Below, piece after piece: positions 26,503-33,949 of a DNA stretch of 64,000 nucleotides. The stretch covers positions 1 to 64,000 of the forward strand of contig CALUNE010000007.1 of the NCBI GenBank assembly GCA_944321945.1, read 5' to 3'. Numbering within the stretch: the stretch's first letter is position 1; every line of letters starts with the position of its first letter. The stretch comes from an uncultured Alistipes sp. (lineage in GTDB: Bacteria; Bacteroidota; Bacteroidia; Bacteroidales; Rikenellaceae). The notes below the pieces were generated by a model. That model was not told the origin of the DNA, did no database searches, and saw nothing but the letters and a program-made list of their open reading frames with translations. The translations under genes and the position numbers were made by a program.

Positions 26503-27748
26503 GCTTGTAACGGAACACCAGCGCGAAGACCAGCGCCACGATCAGCGCATAGCCCGCAAAGACGAGCCACGACTGCGACCATCCGGCCACCTGCGCCGCG
26601 GCGCTCTGCTGCGAATAGACCAGACGGTTGACGACGGCCTGGGCCCCGAGCGTACCGATCGTGGCTCCGATGCCGTTGGTCATGATCATGAAGAGCCCCT
26701 GGGCGCTGGAGCGGATCGTCACGTCGGTCTCCTTGTTGACGAAGAGCGAGCCCGAGATGTTGAAGAAGTCGAAAGCCACGCCGTAGACGATCATCGAGAG
26801 GATGAACATCCAGACCCCGCCGCCGGGATTTCCCAATCCGAACAGTCCGAAGCGCAGCACCCAGGCGAACATGGCCATCAGCATGACGTTCTTGATACCG
26901 AACCGCTTCAGGAAGAAGGGAATGAGCAGAATGCAGAGTGTCTCCGAGACCTGCGACAGCGAGATAAGGGCATTGGCATGGTTGGCGCCGAACGTGGAGG
27001 CGTATTCGGGGATGTCGCGGAACGAGGTGATGAAGGGATTGGCGAAGCCGTTGGTGATCTGCAGCGAGACGCCCAGCAGCATCGAGAAGATGAAGAACAG
27101 CGCCATCTTCTTCTGTTTGAAGAGGGTGAAGGCTCTCAGACCGAGGGCTTCGACCAGCGATTTGCGGTCGCCGTCGCGGCTGACGGGGCACGAGGGCAGC
27201 GTCATGGCGTAGAAACCGAGGATGAGCCCCAGCACGGCACACTGCATGAACTGCATGTAGGTAGTCTGGAAACCGGCGGCATCACATACCAGCATCGAGC
27301 AGATGAATCCCACGGTCCCCCAGACGCGGATCGGCGGGAAGGCCTTGACCGTATCGAGACCGGCGCCCTCGAGGACGCAGTAGGCCACGGAGTTCGAGAG
27401 GGCGATCGTCGGCATGTAGAAGGCCACGCTCAGCGCATAGAGCGTGAACAGCACCCCGAACTGGACGCCGTCCCCTGCCGTCATGGCATATCCGCCGGCT
27501 GCGGCCATGAACAGGGCGGCCAACAGATGGCAGAACCCCAGCAGACGTTGAGCCGGGATCCAGCGATCGGCCACAATGCCGATCACGGCGGGCATGAAGA
27601 GCGAAACGATTCCCTGCATGGCATAGAAAATGCCGATGTGCGACGCCAGACCGACCCCGACCAGATACGATCCCATCGAGGTAAGATAGGCTCCCCAGAT
27701 GGCGTACTGGAGAAAATTCATGACGACAAGTCGCAGTTTGATTCCCAT
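26468..27748 (-). CDS. Nucleoside:H+ symporter-type MFS permease
   Basis: 426 residues, about 12 membrane segments. MGIKLRLVVMNFLQYAIWGAYLTSMGSYL at the start, with GIVADRWIPAQRLLGFCHLLAA, is characteristic of the NupG/XapB-like nucleoside permease family, which is common in Bacteroidales. It likely imports nucleosides. ATG 27748 is preferred over an in-frame start at 27775 because the conserved N-terminus begins there. The 3' end overlaps the nitroreductase gene by up to 35 nt. Confidence 0.87.
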   Translation of the reverse strand: MGIKLRLVVMNFLQYAIWGAYLTSMGSYLVGVGLASHIGIFYAMQGIVSLFMPAVIGIVADRWIPAQRLLGFCHLLAALFMAAAGGYAMTAGDGVQFGVLFTLYALSVAFYMPTIALSNSVAYCVLEGAGLDTVKAFPPIRVWGTVGFICSMLVCDAAGFQTTYMQFMQCAVLGLILGFYAMTLPSCPVSRDGDRKSLVEALGLRAFTLFKQKKMALFFIFSMLLGVSLQITNGFANPFITSFRDIPEYASTFGANHANALISLSQVSETLCILLIPFFLKRFGIKNVMLMAMFAWVLRFGLFGLGNPGGGVWMFILSMIVYGVAFDFFNISGSLFVNKETDVTIRSSAQGLFMIMTNGIGATIGTLGAQAVVNRLVYSQQSAAAQVAGWSQSWLVFAGYALIVALVFALVFRYKHDPHAIEEVKH

Positions 27749-27808
27749 AACGTAAAGATTTTCAGAATATTTCAAGTTTCACTGGGTTTACCTCCGAGGA
27801 GATTGAAA

Positions 27809-27816
27809 CAAAAATA
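27809..27816 (-). promoter_or_regulatory. -7 promoter box of the nucleoside permease gene
   Basis: A perfect TATTTTTG on the minus strand, about 60 nt upstream of ATG 27748, in an A/T-rich stretch. Confidence 0.5.
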
Positions 27817-27838
27817 ATAATTTTTTTTCTGATTTTTC

Positions 27839-27869
27839 TTTGCAATTGCAAAATAAAGTTCTACTTTTG
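27839..27869 (+). promoter_or_regulatory. Promoter of the tRNA-Gln gene
   Basis: A complete TTTG (27839-27842), 19-nt spacer and TACTTTTG (27862-27869), matching the Bacteroidetes -33/-7 consensus. Confidence 0.75.
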
Positions 27870-27908
27870 CATCGTCAAACCAATCAAACAGAGGCTTGAC
27901 GAGGACAT

Positions 27909-27979
27909 TGAGCTATGGTGTAATGGTAACACAACAGATTCTGGTCCTGTTATTCTTGGTTCGAATCCAGGTAGCTCAA
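27909..27979 (+). tRNA. tRNA-Gln (anticodon CTG)
   Basis: The acceptor stem TGAGCTA (27909-27915) pairs perfectly with TAGCTCA (27972-27978). D arm GTGT...ACAC is present. The anticodon loop reads TTCTGGT with CTG at positions 34-36, read as Gln (codon CAG). The T arm is CTTGG-TTCGAAT-CCAGG. CCA is not encoded. It reads as a normal cloverleaf, with an A-C mismatch at the base of the anticodon loop. It is preceded by a consensus promoter and followed by tandem terminators. Confidence 0.93.
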
Positions 27980-27980
27980 C

Positions 27981-28011
27981 AAAACCGCTCCGAATTTCGG
28001 GGCGGTTTTTT
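27981..28011 (+). terminator. First terminator after tRNA-Gln
   Basis: CCGCTCCGAA/TTTCGGGGCGG stem followed by T6. Confidence 0.85.
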
Positions 28012-28177
28012 GATTTGAAGCCCGAGGCGTTTTTCTCAGACGGACGGGCATCTCCCTCCAACGGACCTTAGCCGCCCCAACCTCCGGGGCGGTTTTTGAT
28101 TTGAAGCCCGAGGCGTTTTCTCAGACGGACGGGCATCTCCCTCCAACGGACCTTAGCCGCCCCAACCTCCGGGGCGG
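27999..28177. repeat. Tandem duplication of a terminator-containing segment (87 and 85 bp)
   Basis: The segment from GGGGCGGTTTTTTGATTTG at 27999 recurs at 28086, and its first 11 bases recur again at 28171. The two full copies differ only by one T in each of two T runs. Each copy ends in a CCGCCCC/GGGGCGG hairpin with a T tract, so three terminators lie in series downstream of tRNA-Gln. Confidence 0.95.
28072..28097 (+). terminator. Second, repeated terminator
   Basis: CCGCCCC (28072-28078) pairs with GGGGCGG (28086-28092), then T5. Confidence 0.7.
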
Positions 28178-28181
28178 TTTT
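28157..28181 (+). terminator. Third, repeated terminator
   Basis: CCGCCCC (28157-28163) pairs with GGGGCGG (28171-28177), then T4 and a further T run. Confidence 0.7.
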
Positions 28182-28277
28182 GTTTTGGGCCGTTTCTGCA
28201 AACCGGCCTCCAGCAAGTCAGGAGCTTTCCGGGCCCCGGAACACATCCGGACGGGATCGCTCCCGCCGCCCCGCCGC

Positions 28278-28318
28278 AAAAAAGAACGGCCCCGCCCGGA
28301 CTGGCGGAGCCGTTTTTC
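28278..28318 (-). terminator. Terminator after the M3 peptidase gene
   Basis: AACGGC/GCCGTT outer stem with an inner CCGCC/GGCGG stem, flanked by A6 and T5 runs, 30 nt past the stop at 28349. Confidence 0.8.
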
Positions 28319-28348
28319 ACGACGTCGGGGATTCCCGACCTGCAAAGC

Positions 28349-30466
28349 CTATTTTCCGAGCCCCATGCGCTCGATCAGCGCCCGGGTTTCGGGCTTGTGG
28401 CCCCGGAAGCGCACGTAGAGCTCCATCGGATGCTCCGTACCGCCCTTTTCGAGAATGTTCTCGCGGAACGACGTGGCCACCTCCTGATTGAAGATTCCCT
28501 TCTCCTTGAAGAGCGAGAAGGCATCGGCATCCAGCACCTCGGCCCATTTGTAACCGTAGTACCCCGCGGCATAACCGCCCGAGAAGATGTGGTTGAACGA
28601 CGTGGCCATTGCCGTACCCTTGACCACGGGCAGCACCTGCGTCGGCGCCATCGACGCCACCTCGAACTGCTCGACATCCCCCTCGAAGGGTTCCGTCAGC
28701 GTATGCCAGGCCATGTCGGTCATGCCGAACGACAGCTGCCGCACGTTCGAGTAGGCCGCCAGATAGTTCTGCGCCGCGACGATGCGGTCGACGATCTCGG
28801 CCGGGATCTTCTCGCCGGTCTTGTAGTGGACGGCCCACAAGTCGAGATACTCCTTCTCGGTAGCCCAGTTCTCCATGATCTGCGACGGCAGTTCGACGAA
28901 GTCGCGATAGACGTTCGTGCCGGTCAGCGACTCGTACTTGCCCTGCCCGAGCATGCCGTGCAGCGCATGGCCGAACTCGTGGAGGAAGGTCTCCAGTTCG
29001 TCGAACGTCAGCAGCGAGGGCTCCGTAGCCGTGGGTTTGGTGAAGTTCATCACCAGCGACACCAGCGGACGGGTCTCCACCCCGTCGACACATTTCGTAC
29101 CGCGGAATTCGGTCATCCACGCCCCCGAGCGTTTCGAGGCCCGCGGGAAGAAATCCAGATAGAGCACCGCCAGGAAACGGCCGTCACGGTCCGTCACGTC
29201 GTAGGCCGTCACGTCCGAATGGTAGACATCGATCTGCGTGTTCGGCGTGAAATTCAGTCCGTAGAGCTTGTTGGCCAGCAGGAAGACCCCCTTCTTGACA
29301 TGCTCCAGTTCGAGATAGGGTTTGACCAGTTCGTCGTTCAGCGCATACTTCTCGTTCTTGTACTTTTCGCTGTAATAGGCCCAGTCCCAGGGCATCAGCT
29401 CGCCGCGGAAGCCGAGCGTGGAGGCATATTCGCCCACCGTGCGGTAGTCGGCATCGGCCCACGACTTGGTCGCTTGGAGCAGTTCGTCGAGGAACGACGT
29501 GACGGTAGCCGTCGAGCCGGCCATGCGCTCCTCCAGCACGTAGTCGGCATAACACTTGTAGCCCAGCAGGTTGGCGATCTTCAGACGCGTGTTGACGATC
29601 TTGCGGACGATCTCCGTATTGTCGAACTCTCCACCCAGGGCCCGCGATCCGTTGGCGCGCCAGAGCTGCTCCTTGAGGTCGCGGTTCGTCGAATAGGTCA
29701 TGAAGGGAAGGTAGCTCGGATACTGGAGCGTCACCACCCAGCCCTTTTCGCCGCGCGACGCCGCTTCGGCCGCCATCCCCTCACGTACGAAGGCCGGCAG
29801 TTCGGCCACGACCTTCGGATCGGTGATGTGCAGCGTGTAGGCGTTGGTGGCCGCCAGTGTATTCTGACCGAACTGCAGCGTCAGGGCCGAGAGCTCCGTG
29901 GTGTATTTCCGGTAGAGCTCCTTGTCGGCATCGGAGAGGGCTGCGCCGTTGCGGGCGAAGCGTTTGTAGGTCTTTTCGAGCAGCATGCGGTCCTCCTGCT
30001 TCAGGCGGCCGGGGTGTTCGTAGACCCTCTTCACGCGATCGAACAGCCGTTCGTTGAGCGAGATGTCGTTCTCCAGCTCGGTCAGCTTGGGCTGCACGCG
30101 CAGGGCAATCTGCTGCATTTCGTCCGAGGCATCGGCCTCCAGCAGGTTGAAGAAGAGCCCTTCGATGCGCGAGAGCAGCTCGCCGCTGCGTTCGAGGGCA
30201 ACGACCGTATTCACAAAGGTCGGTTTGCGGGGATTGTCGACAATGGCCGCCACTTCGGCCCGCGTGCAGGCGATGGCGGCGTCGAATGCCGGTTCATAGT
30301 TCTTGAGTTCGATCTTCGAGAAGGGCGGCGTGGCGTGCGGGGTCTCCCACGCGGCCAGCAGCGGATTCGAAAGATCCAGTTCGGGCAGCTGCGCCTTGGG
30401 AATCGAATTGTCGGCGCAGCCTGCCGCCAGTGCGGTAACTGCCATAAAGAGAATTGCTTTTTTCAT
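28349..30466 (-). CDS. M3 family metallopeptidase, lipoprotein (peptidyl-dipeptidase/oligopeptidase type)
   Basis: 705 residues. A lipoprotein signal (MKKAILFMAVTALAAGC, Cys17) implies a periplasmic or outer-membrane location. The zinc site HEFGH lies in TFLHEFGHALHGML, and FVELPSQIMENWA carries the third-ligand Glu region. SFNHIFSGGYAAGYYGYKWAEVLDADAF is the substrate-binding segment of Dcp-type M3 enzymes. These release dipeptides or short peptides from oligopeptides. ATG 30466 is used because the lipoprotein signal starts there; the long upstream extension of the frame is repeat-derived. It is paralogous to the next upstream gene. Confidence 0.93.
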   Translation of the reverse strand: MKKAILFMAVTALAAGCADNSIPKAQLPELDLSNPLLAAWETPHATPPFSKIELKNYEPAFDAAIACTRAEVAAIVDNPRKPTFVNTVVALERSGELLSRIEGLFFNLLEADASDEMQQIALRVQPKLTELENDISLNERLFDRVKRVYEHPGRLKQEDRMLLEKTYKRFARNGAALSDADKELYRKYTTELSALTLQFGQNTLAATNAYTLHITDPKVVAELPAFVREGMAAEAASRGEKGWVVTLQYPSYLPFMTYSTNRDLKEQLWRANGSRALGGEFDNTEIVRKIVNTRLKIANLLGYKCYADYVLEERMAGSTATVTSFLDELLQATKSWADADYRTVGEYASTLGFRGELMPWDWAYYSEKYKNEKYALNDELVKPYLELEHVKKGVFLLANKLYGLNFTPNTQIDVYHSDVTAYDVTDRDGRFLAVLYLDFFPRASKRSGAWMTEFRGTKCVDGVETRPLVSLVMNFTKPTATEPSLLTFDELETFLHEFGHALHGMLGQGKYESLTGTNVYRDFVELPSQIMENWATEKEYLDLWAVHYKTGEKIPAEIVDRIVAAQNYLAAYSNVRQLSFGMTDMAWHTLTEPFEGDVEQFEVASMAPTQVLPVVKGTAMATSFNHIFSGGYAAGYYGYKWAEVLDADAFSLFKEKGIFNQEVATSFRENILEKGGTEHPMELYVRFRGHKPETRALIERMGLGK

Positions 30467-30673
30467 AAACGGGTCTTGGGTTTTCGTTTTCGATGGTTCG
30501 GGGAGGGATTTTCCGACACGGCGGAGACCTCCGGCGCTGGCTCGGTTTTCCGGGTTGGAAGGATTCATCGCTGCCGCCGGGGTTTTCCGACACGGACCGG
30601 GAGCTCTCCAATACGAACCGGGGGAGGGAGCCGGAACAAGTAGGATTCTCCGACACGGACCGGAATTTTCCGG

Positions 30674-30755
30674 CACCGGGTGGGCGCTCCGACACCGGGT
30701 GGGTGCTCCGACGTGGCGCGGTCTACCGTCGGGCATCGGTCTACCGTCGGGCATC
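30674..30755. repeat. 19-bp and 18-bp tandem repeats between the two M3 peptidase genes
   Basis: 30674-30692 and 30693-30711 are 19-bp copies differing at one base. 30720-30737 and 30738-30755 are identical 18-bp copies. The second 18-bp copy spans the stop codon of the upstream M3 gene. Looser copies of a TCCGACACGG theme occur at about 30508, 30586 and 30649. The gap 30467-30740 has no other feature that I can see. Confidence 0.9.
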
Positions 30756-32933
30756 GGTCCGGGCGCTCCCCGCACGGGGTGCTGCCGCAGAAGCCTTGCC
30801 GGCCAGCGAATCGGCCGGTTCGGGATCGGTCCAGAGGCCGCGGCTGCGCAGCATCGGACGCTTGTCGGGATCCTTGCCGCGGAAGTCGCGGTACAACGTC
30901 ATGCCGTCGGCCGAGCCGCCGCGGGCGAGAATCTTGCGGCGCAGATCGTCGGCGACCTTCTTGTTATAAAGGTCGCCGCTCTCGCGGAAGGCCTCGAAGA
31001 CATCCTTGTCCAGCACCGCGGCCCACGTATAGAAATAGTATCCGGCTGCATAACCGCCGTCGAAGATGTGCGAGAAGTAGGGATAATGGTACCGCGGTTC
31101 GATCTGCGGGATCAGACCGCGCCGGTCGGTCAGCGCCTCGCGTTCGAAAGCCATCGGGTCAAACGGCTCGTACTCGGTGATCGAATGGATGTCCATGTCC
31201 GAGAGCGAAGCGGCGATCAGCTCCGTGGTCATGAAGCCCTGGTTGAAGAGGCGGCTGCGGCGGAGCTTGTCGATCAGATACTGGGGGATCACCTCATTGG
31301 AACGGTAATGAACGGCGTACTGCCGGAGGAGTTCGGGTTCGAAGGCCCAGTTCTCCATCAGCTGCGAAGGCATCTCGACGAAGTCGCCCTCAACCTCCGA
31401 GAGGCCGCGGTAGCGGACATCGTGGAAGAGGAAGTGCAGGGCATGGCCGAATTCGTGGAAGAGCGTCTCGGTCTCGTCGAGGGTCAGCAGCGCAGGGGTG
31501 TTGGCCGTCGGGCGGGTGAAGTTGCAGACGATCGAGACGACGGGAGCCACGCGCCGGCCCTCCCCGTCGAAGCTCTGCTCGACGTAGTTGCCGCACCAGG
31601 CGCCCTGACTCTTGCCGTCGCGCGGGAAGAAGTCGAAATAGAGGATGCCCAGATGCGACTCGTCGGCATCGAGCACCTCGTAGGCCACGGCTTCGGGATG
31701 GTAGAGCGGCACGACCACCGGACGGAACGTAATGCCGTAGAGGCGGTTTGCGAGGAAGAAGATGCCCGTCTGCACGTTCTCCAGCGAGAAGTACGGGCGC
31801 AGCATCTCCTCATCGAGGGCATACTCCTGCTTGCGGAGCTTCTCGGCGTAGTACCACCAGTCCCACGAAGCGAATTCGCCCTCGGGATAATCCTTGCGGA
31901 ACAGCTCCTCCATGTCGGCCAGTTCGCCCTTGGCGCGTTCGAGGGCCGGGGTCCAGATCTCGTCGAGCAGTCCGTAGACGGCGTCGGTCGTGCGGGCCAT
32001 CTGGTCGTCGACCACATAGGCGGCATAGGAGGGGTAGCCCAGCAGCCGGGCCTTCTCCGTGCGCAGGCGGATGAAGTCGTTGATCAGCTGTTTGTTATCG
32101 AATTCATCGTCGTTGTTGCAGCGGTTCAGATAGGCCTTGTAGATCTCCTCGCGGCGTTCGCGCTTCGTGGAGTAGGTCAGGAAGGGGATCAGGCTCGACT
32201 TCTGGAGCGTGAAGGCATACTTGTCCTTCTGTCCGAGCCGGGCGGCCCGTTCGCGGGCCAGTTCGCGCACGTTGGCCGGCAGGCCGTCCAGTTCGTCCGA
32301 CGCAAGCATCATCACGAAGCGGTTGTTCTCCGCGCGGATGTTGTTGCCGAACTTCACGGCTGCCAGCGACAGTTCGCCGTTGATCTCCTTCAGACGGGCC
32401 TTCTGTTGGGCGTCGAGCAGCGCCCCGGCCCGCACGAAGCTGCGGTAGGTCTTCTCGACGAGGCGCAGCTGCTCGGCATCCAGACCGAGCGTCGTCCGAC
32501 GGTCATAGACCGCCTTGACGCGTTCGAAGAGCTGTTCGTTGAGCCGGATCTTGTCGGCATGGGCCGCCAGCAGTGGAGCCACCTCAACCTGAATCTTCTC
32601 CAGTTCGGGGGTATTCTCCGCGGCGCAGAGCATGTCGAAGATCAGCGCCACCTGCGAGAGCATCGCTCCGGAGTTGTCGTAGGCGAGGATCGTGTTTTCG
32701 AACGAGGGTTCGTCGTGGTTCGACGTGATGGCGTCGATCTCGGCGTCGTGGAGCGACATGCCGCGCTCCAGAGCCGGCAGGAAGTGTTCGGGGGCGATGC
32801 GGTCGAAGGGCGGCACTCCGTAGGGGGTCTCCCACTCGGCGAAGAAGGGATTTTCGCCCACCGGCTTCTCCGATTTGCAGCAAACAAGTGTCATGGTCAG
32901 AAAAAGCGTCAATAAACCGATGATACGTTTCAT
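30741..32933 (-). CDS. M3 family metallopeptidase, lipoprotein, paralogue of the downstream gene
   Basis: 730 residues from ATG 32933. Lipoprotein signal MKRIIGLLTLFLTMTLVC with Cys18 or Cys19 as lipid site. Catalytic HEFGH is in TLFHEFGHALHFLF, and FVEMPSQLMENWA is conserved. YFSHIFDGGYAAGYYFYTWAAVLDKDVF matches the Dcp-type M3 substrate loop. The last 20 or so residues (Ala/Ser/Arg-rich) lie beyond the conserved domain, and the final five codons plus stop are exactly duplicated just downstream. It is transcribed in the same direction as its paralogue, with 274 nt of repeat-rich DNA between them. Confidence 0.92.
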   Translation of the reverse strand: MKRIIGLLTLFLTMTLVCCKSEKPVGENPFFAEWETPYGVPPFDRIAPEHFLPALERGMSLHDAEIDAITSNHDEPSFENTILAYDNSGAMLSQVALIFDMLCAAENTPELEKIQVEVAPLLAAHADKIRLNEQLFERVKAVYDRRTTLGLDAEQLRLVEKTYRSFVRAGALLDAQQKARLKEINGELSLAAVKFGNNIRAENNRFVMMLASDELDGLPANVRELARERAARLGQKDKYAFTLQKSSLIPFLTYSTKRERREEIYKAYLNRCNNDDEFDNKQLINDFIRLRTEKARLLGYPSYAAYVVDDQMARTTDAVYGLLDEIWTPALERAKGELADMEELFRKDYPEGEFASWDWWYYAEKLRKQEYALDEEMLRPYFSLENVQTGIFFLANRLYGITFRPVVVPLYHPEAVAYEVLDADESHLGILYFDFFPRDGKSQGAWCGNYVEQSFDGEGRRVAPVVSIVCNFTRPTANTPALLTLDETETLFHEFGHALHFLFHDVRYRGLSEVEGDFVEMPSQLMENWAFEPELLRQYAVHYRSNEVIPQYLIDKLRRSRLFNQGFMTTELIAASLSDMDIHSITEYEPFDPMAFEREALTDRRGLIPQIEPRYHYPYFSHIFDGGYAAGYYFYTWAAVLDKDVFEAFRESGDLYNKKVADDLRRKILARGGSADGMTLYRDFRGKDPDKRPMLRSRGLWTDPEPADSLAGKASAAAPRAGSARTDARR

Positions 32934-33108
32934 GGATCGTGTTATTTTGTGTACATTTGCGGGTCGCAAGCCCGGCATCCGCGGTGCAGGCACCGCCGAA
33001 CGGATGGGCAAGACATGCGGGGAGGGGTGAGCCGACGGGTATCGGAAAGAGACCCGGACCGTGCTTCCGTCCCGGATGTATCGCACGCCCGCGCGGGTAT
33101 GGACCAGA

Positions 33109-33116
33109 CAAAGATA
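33109..33116 (-). promoter_or_regulatory. Possible -7 box of the M3 peptidase gene
   Basis: A perfect TATCTTTG on the minus strand, but 175 nt upstream of ATG 32933, which would give a long leader. The rest of the divergent gap (32934-33149) shows nothing certain. Confidence 0.3.
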
Positions 33117-33149
33117 CAATAAAATTCCGTAAAACAAACGAGGACCCTC

Positions 33150-33890
33150 ATGCAACTCTTCTATGCTCCGGATCTCGAACCGCCCTGCCATACGCTCGGC
33201 GAGGAGGAGTCGAAACACTGCATCCGCGTGCTGCGCCTCGGCTGCGGCGACGAGATCCACCTGACCGACGGCCGCGGCAATCTCTACCGGGCCCGGATCA
33301 CCGAAGCCGATCCGCGGCACTGCACGGTGGAGGTGGTCGAAACCCGTCACGACTTCGAACCGCTGCCCTACCGGCTCGAGATGGCCGTCGCCCCGACAAA
33401 AAACCCCGACCGCTTCGAGTGGTTTCTGGAGAAGGCCACCGAGGTGGGCGTCACGCGGATCATACCGCTCGAAACGGCCCACAGCGAACGCCGGAGCTTC
33501 AAGCCCCAGCGCGGCGAAAAGGTCCTTACGGCGGCGATGAAGCAGTCGCTGAAGGCCTACCGGCCGGAGCTGAGCCCGCTCACCGGATTCCGCGAAGCCG
33601 TCGCCGAGCCCTTCGAGGGGCGCAGCCTGATCGCCCACTGCGAGGCTCGGCACTCCGCCGCGGGAAAGGCGCTGCTGGCACGCGTCATCCGGCCGGGCGA
33701 GGCGGTGCGGATCTTCATCGGTCCCGAAGGCGACTTCTCGCCCGAGGAGATCGACTTCGCCCTTGCGCACGGCTTCGAGGAGATCACCCTCGGGCCGCAG
33801 CGGCTGCGCACCGAAACAGCCGCCGTCGTGGCCACGGTCGTGACCGCCACGATGAACCAGCTGGCGGCCGATCCCGAATCGGAAGCCTGA
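33150..33890 (+). CDS. rsmE: 16S rRNA (uracil-1498-N3)-methyltransferase RsmE
   Basis: 246 residues with an N-terminal PUA-like domain (LGEEESKHCIRVLRLGCGDEIHLTDGRG) and a SPOUT domain. MAVAPTKNPDRFEWFLEKATEVGV, IFIGPEGDFSPEEI and ITLGPQRLRTETAAVVATV are the knotted SAM-binding motifs of RsmE. It methylates U1498 in the 30S decoding region. It is 59 nt upstream of the hydrogenase-like cluster and in the same direction, so it may be transcribed into it, though no functional link is known. Confidence 0.94.
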   Translation: MQLFYAPDLEPPCHTLGEEESKHCIRVLRLGCGDEIHLTDGRGNLYRARITEADPRHCTVEVVETRHDFEPLPYRLEMAVAPTKNPDRFEWFLEKATEVGVTRIIPLETAHSERRSFKPQRGEKVLTAAMKQSLKAYRPELSPLTGFREAVAEPFEGRSLIAHCEARHSAAGKALLARVIRPGEAVRIFIGPEGDFSPEEIDFALAHGFEEITLGPQRLRTETAAVVATVVTATMNQLAADPESEA

Positions 33891-33949
33891 CAAAACGTTT
33901 CAAGAATCACAACCCCCATCTCTATCGAAACATCATTTACCCCCGGAAT

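Noticed and set aside
26082..27817. Plus-strand frame across the nitroreductase and nucleoside permease genes
   Set aside because: Shadow of two real genes with recognised motifs; composition is low-complexity Asp/Glu/His/Arg.
28397..30643. 748-codon plus-strand frame opposite the M3 peptidase
   Set aside because: Antisense shadow; the minus-strand frame has a lipoprotein signal and HEFGH.
30467..30755. Repeats considered as a CRISPR array
   Set aside because: Units are only 18-19 bp, directly adjacent without spacers of regular length, and no cas genes are present.
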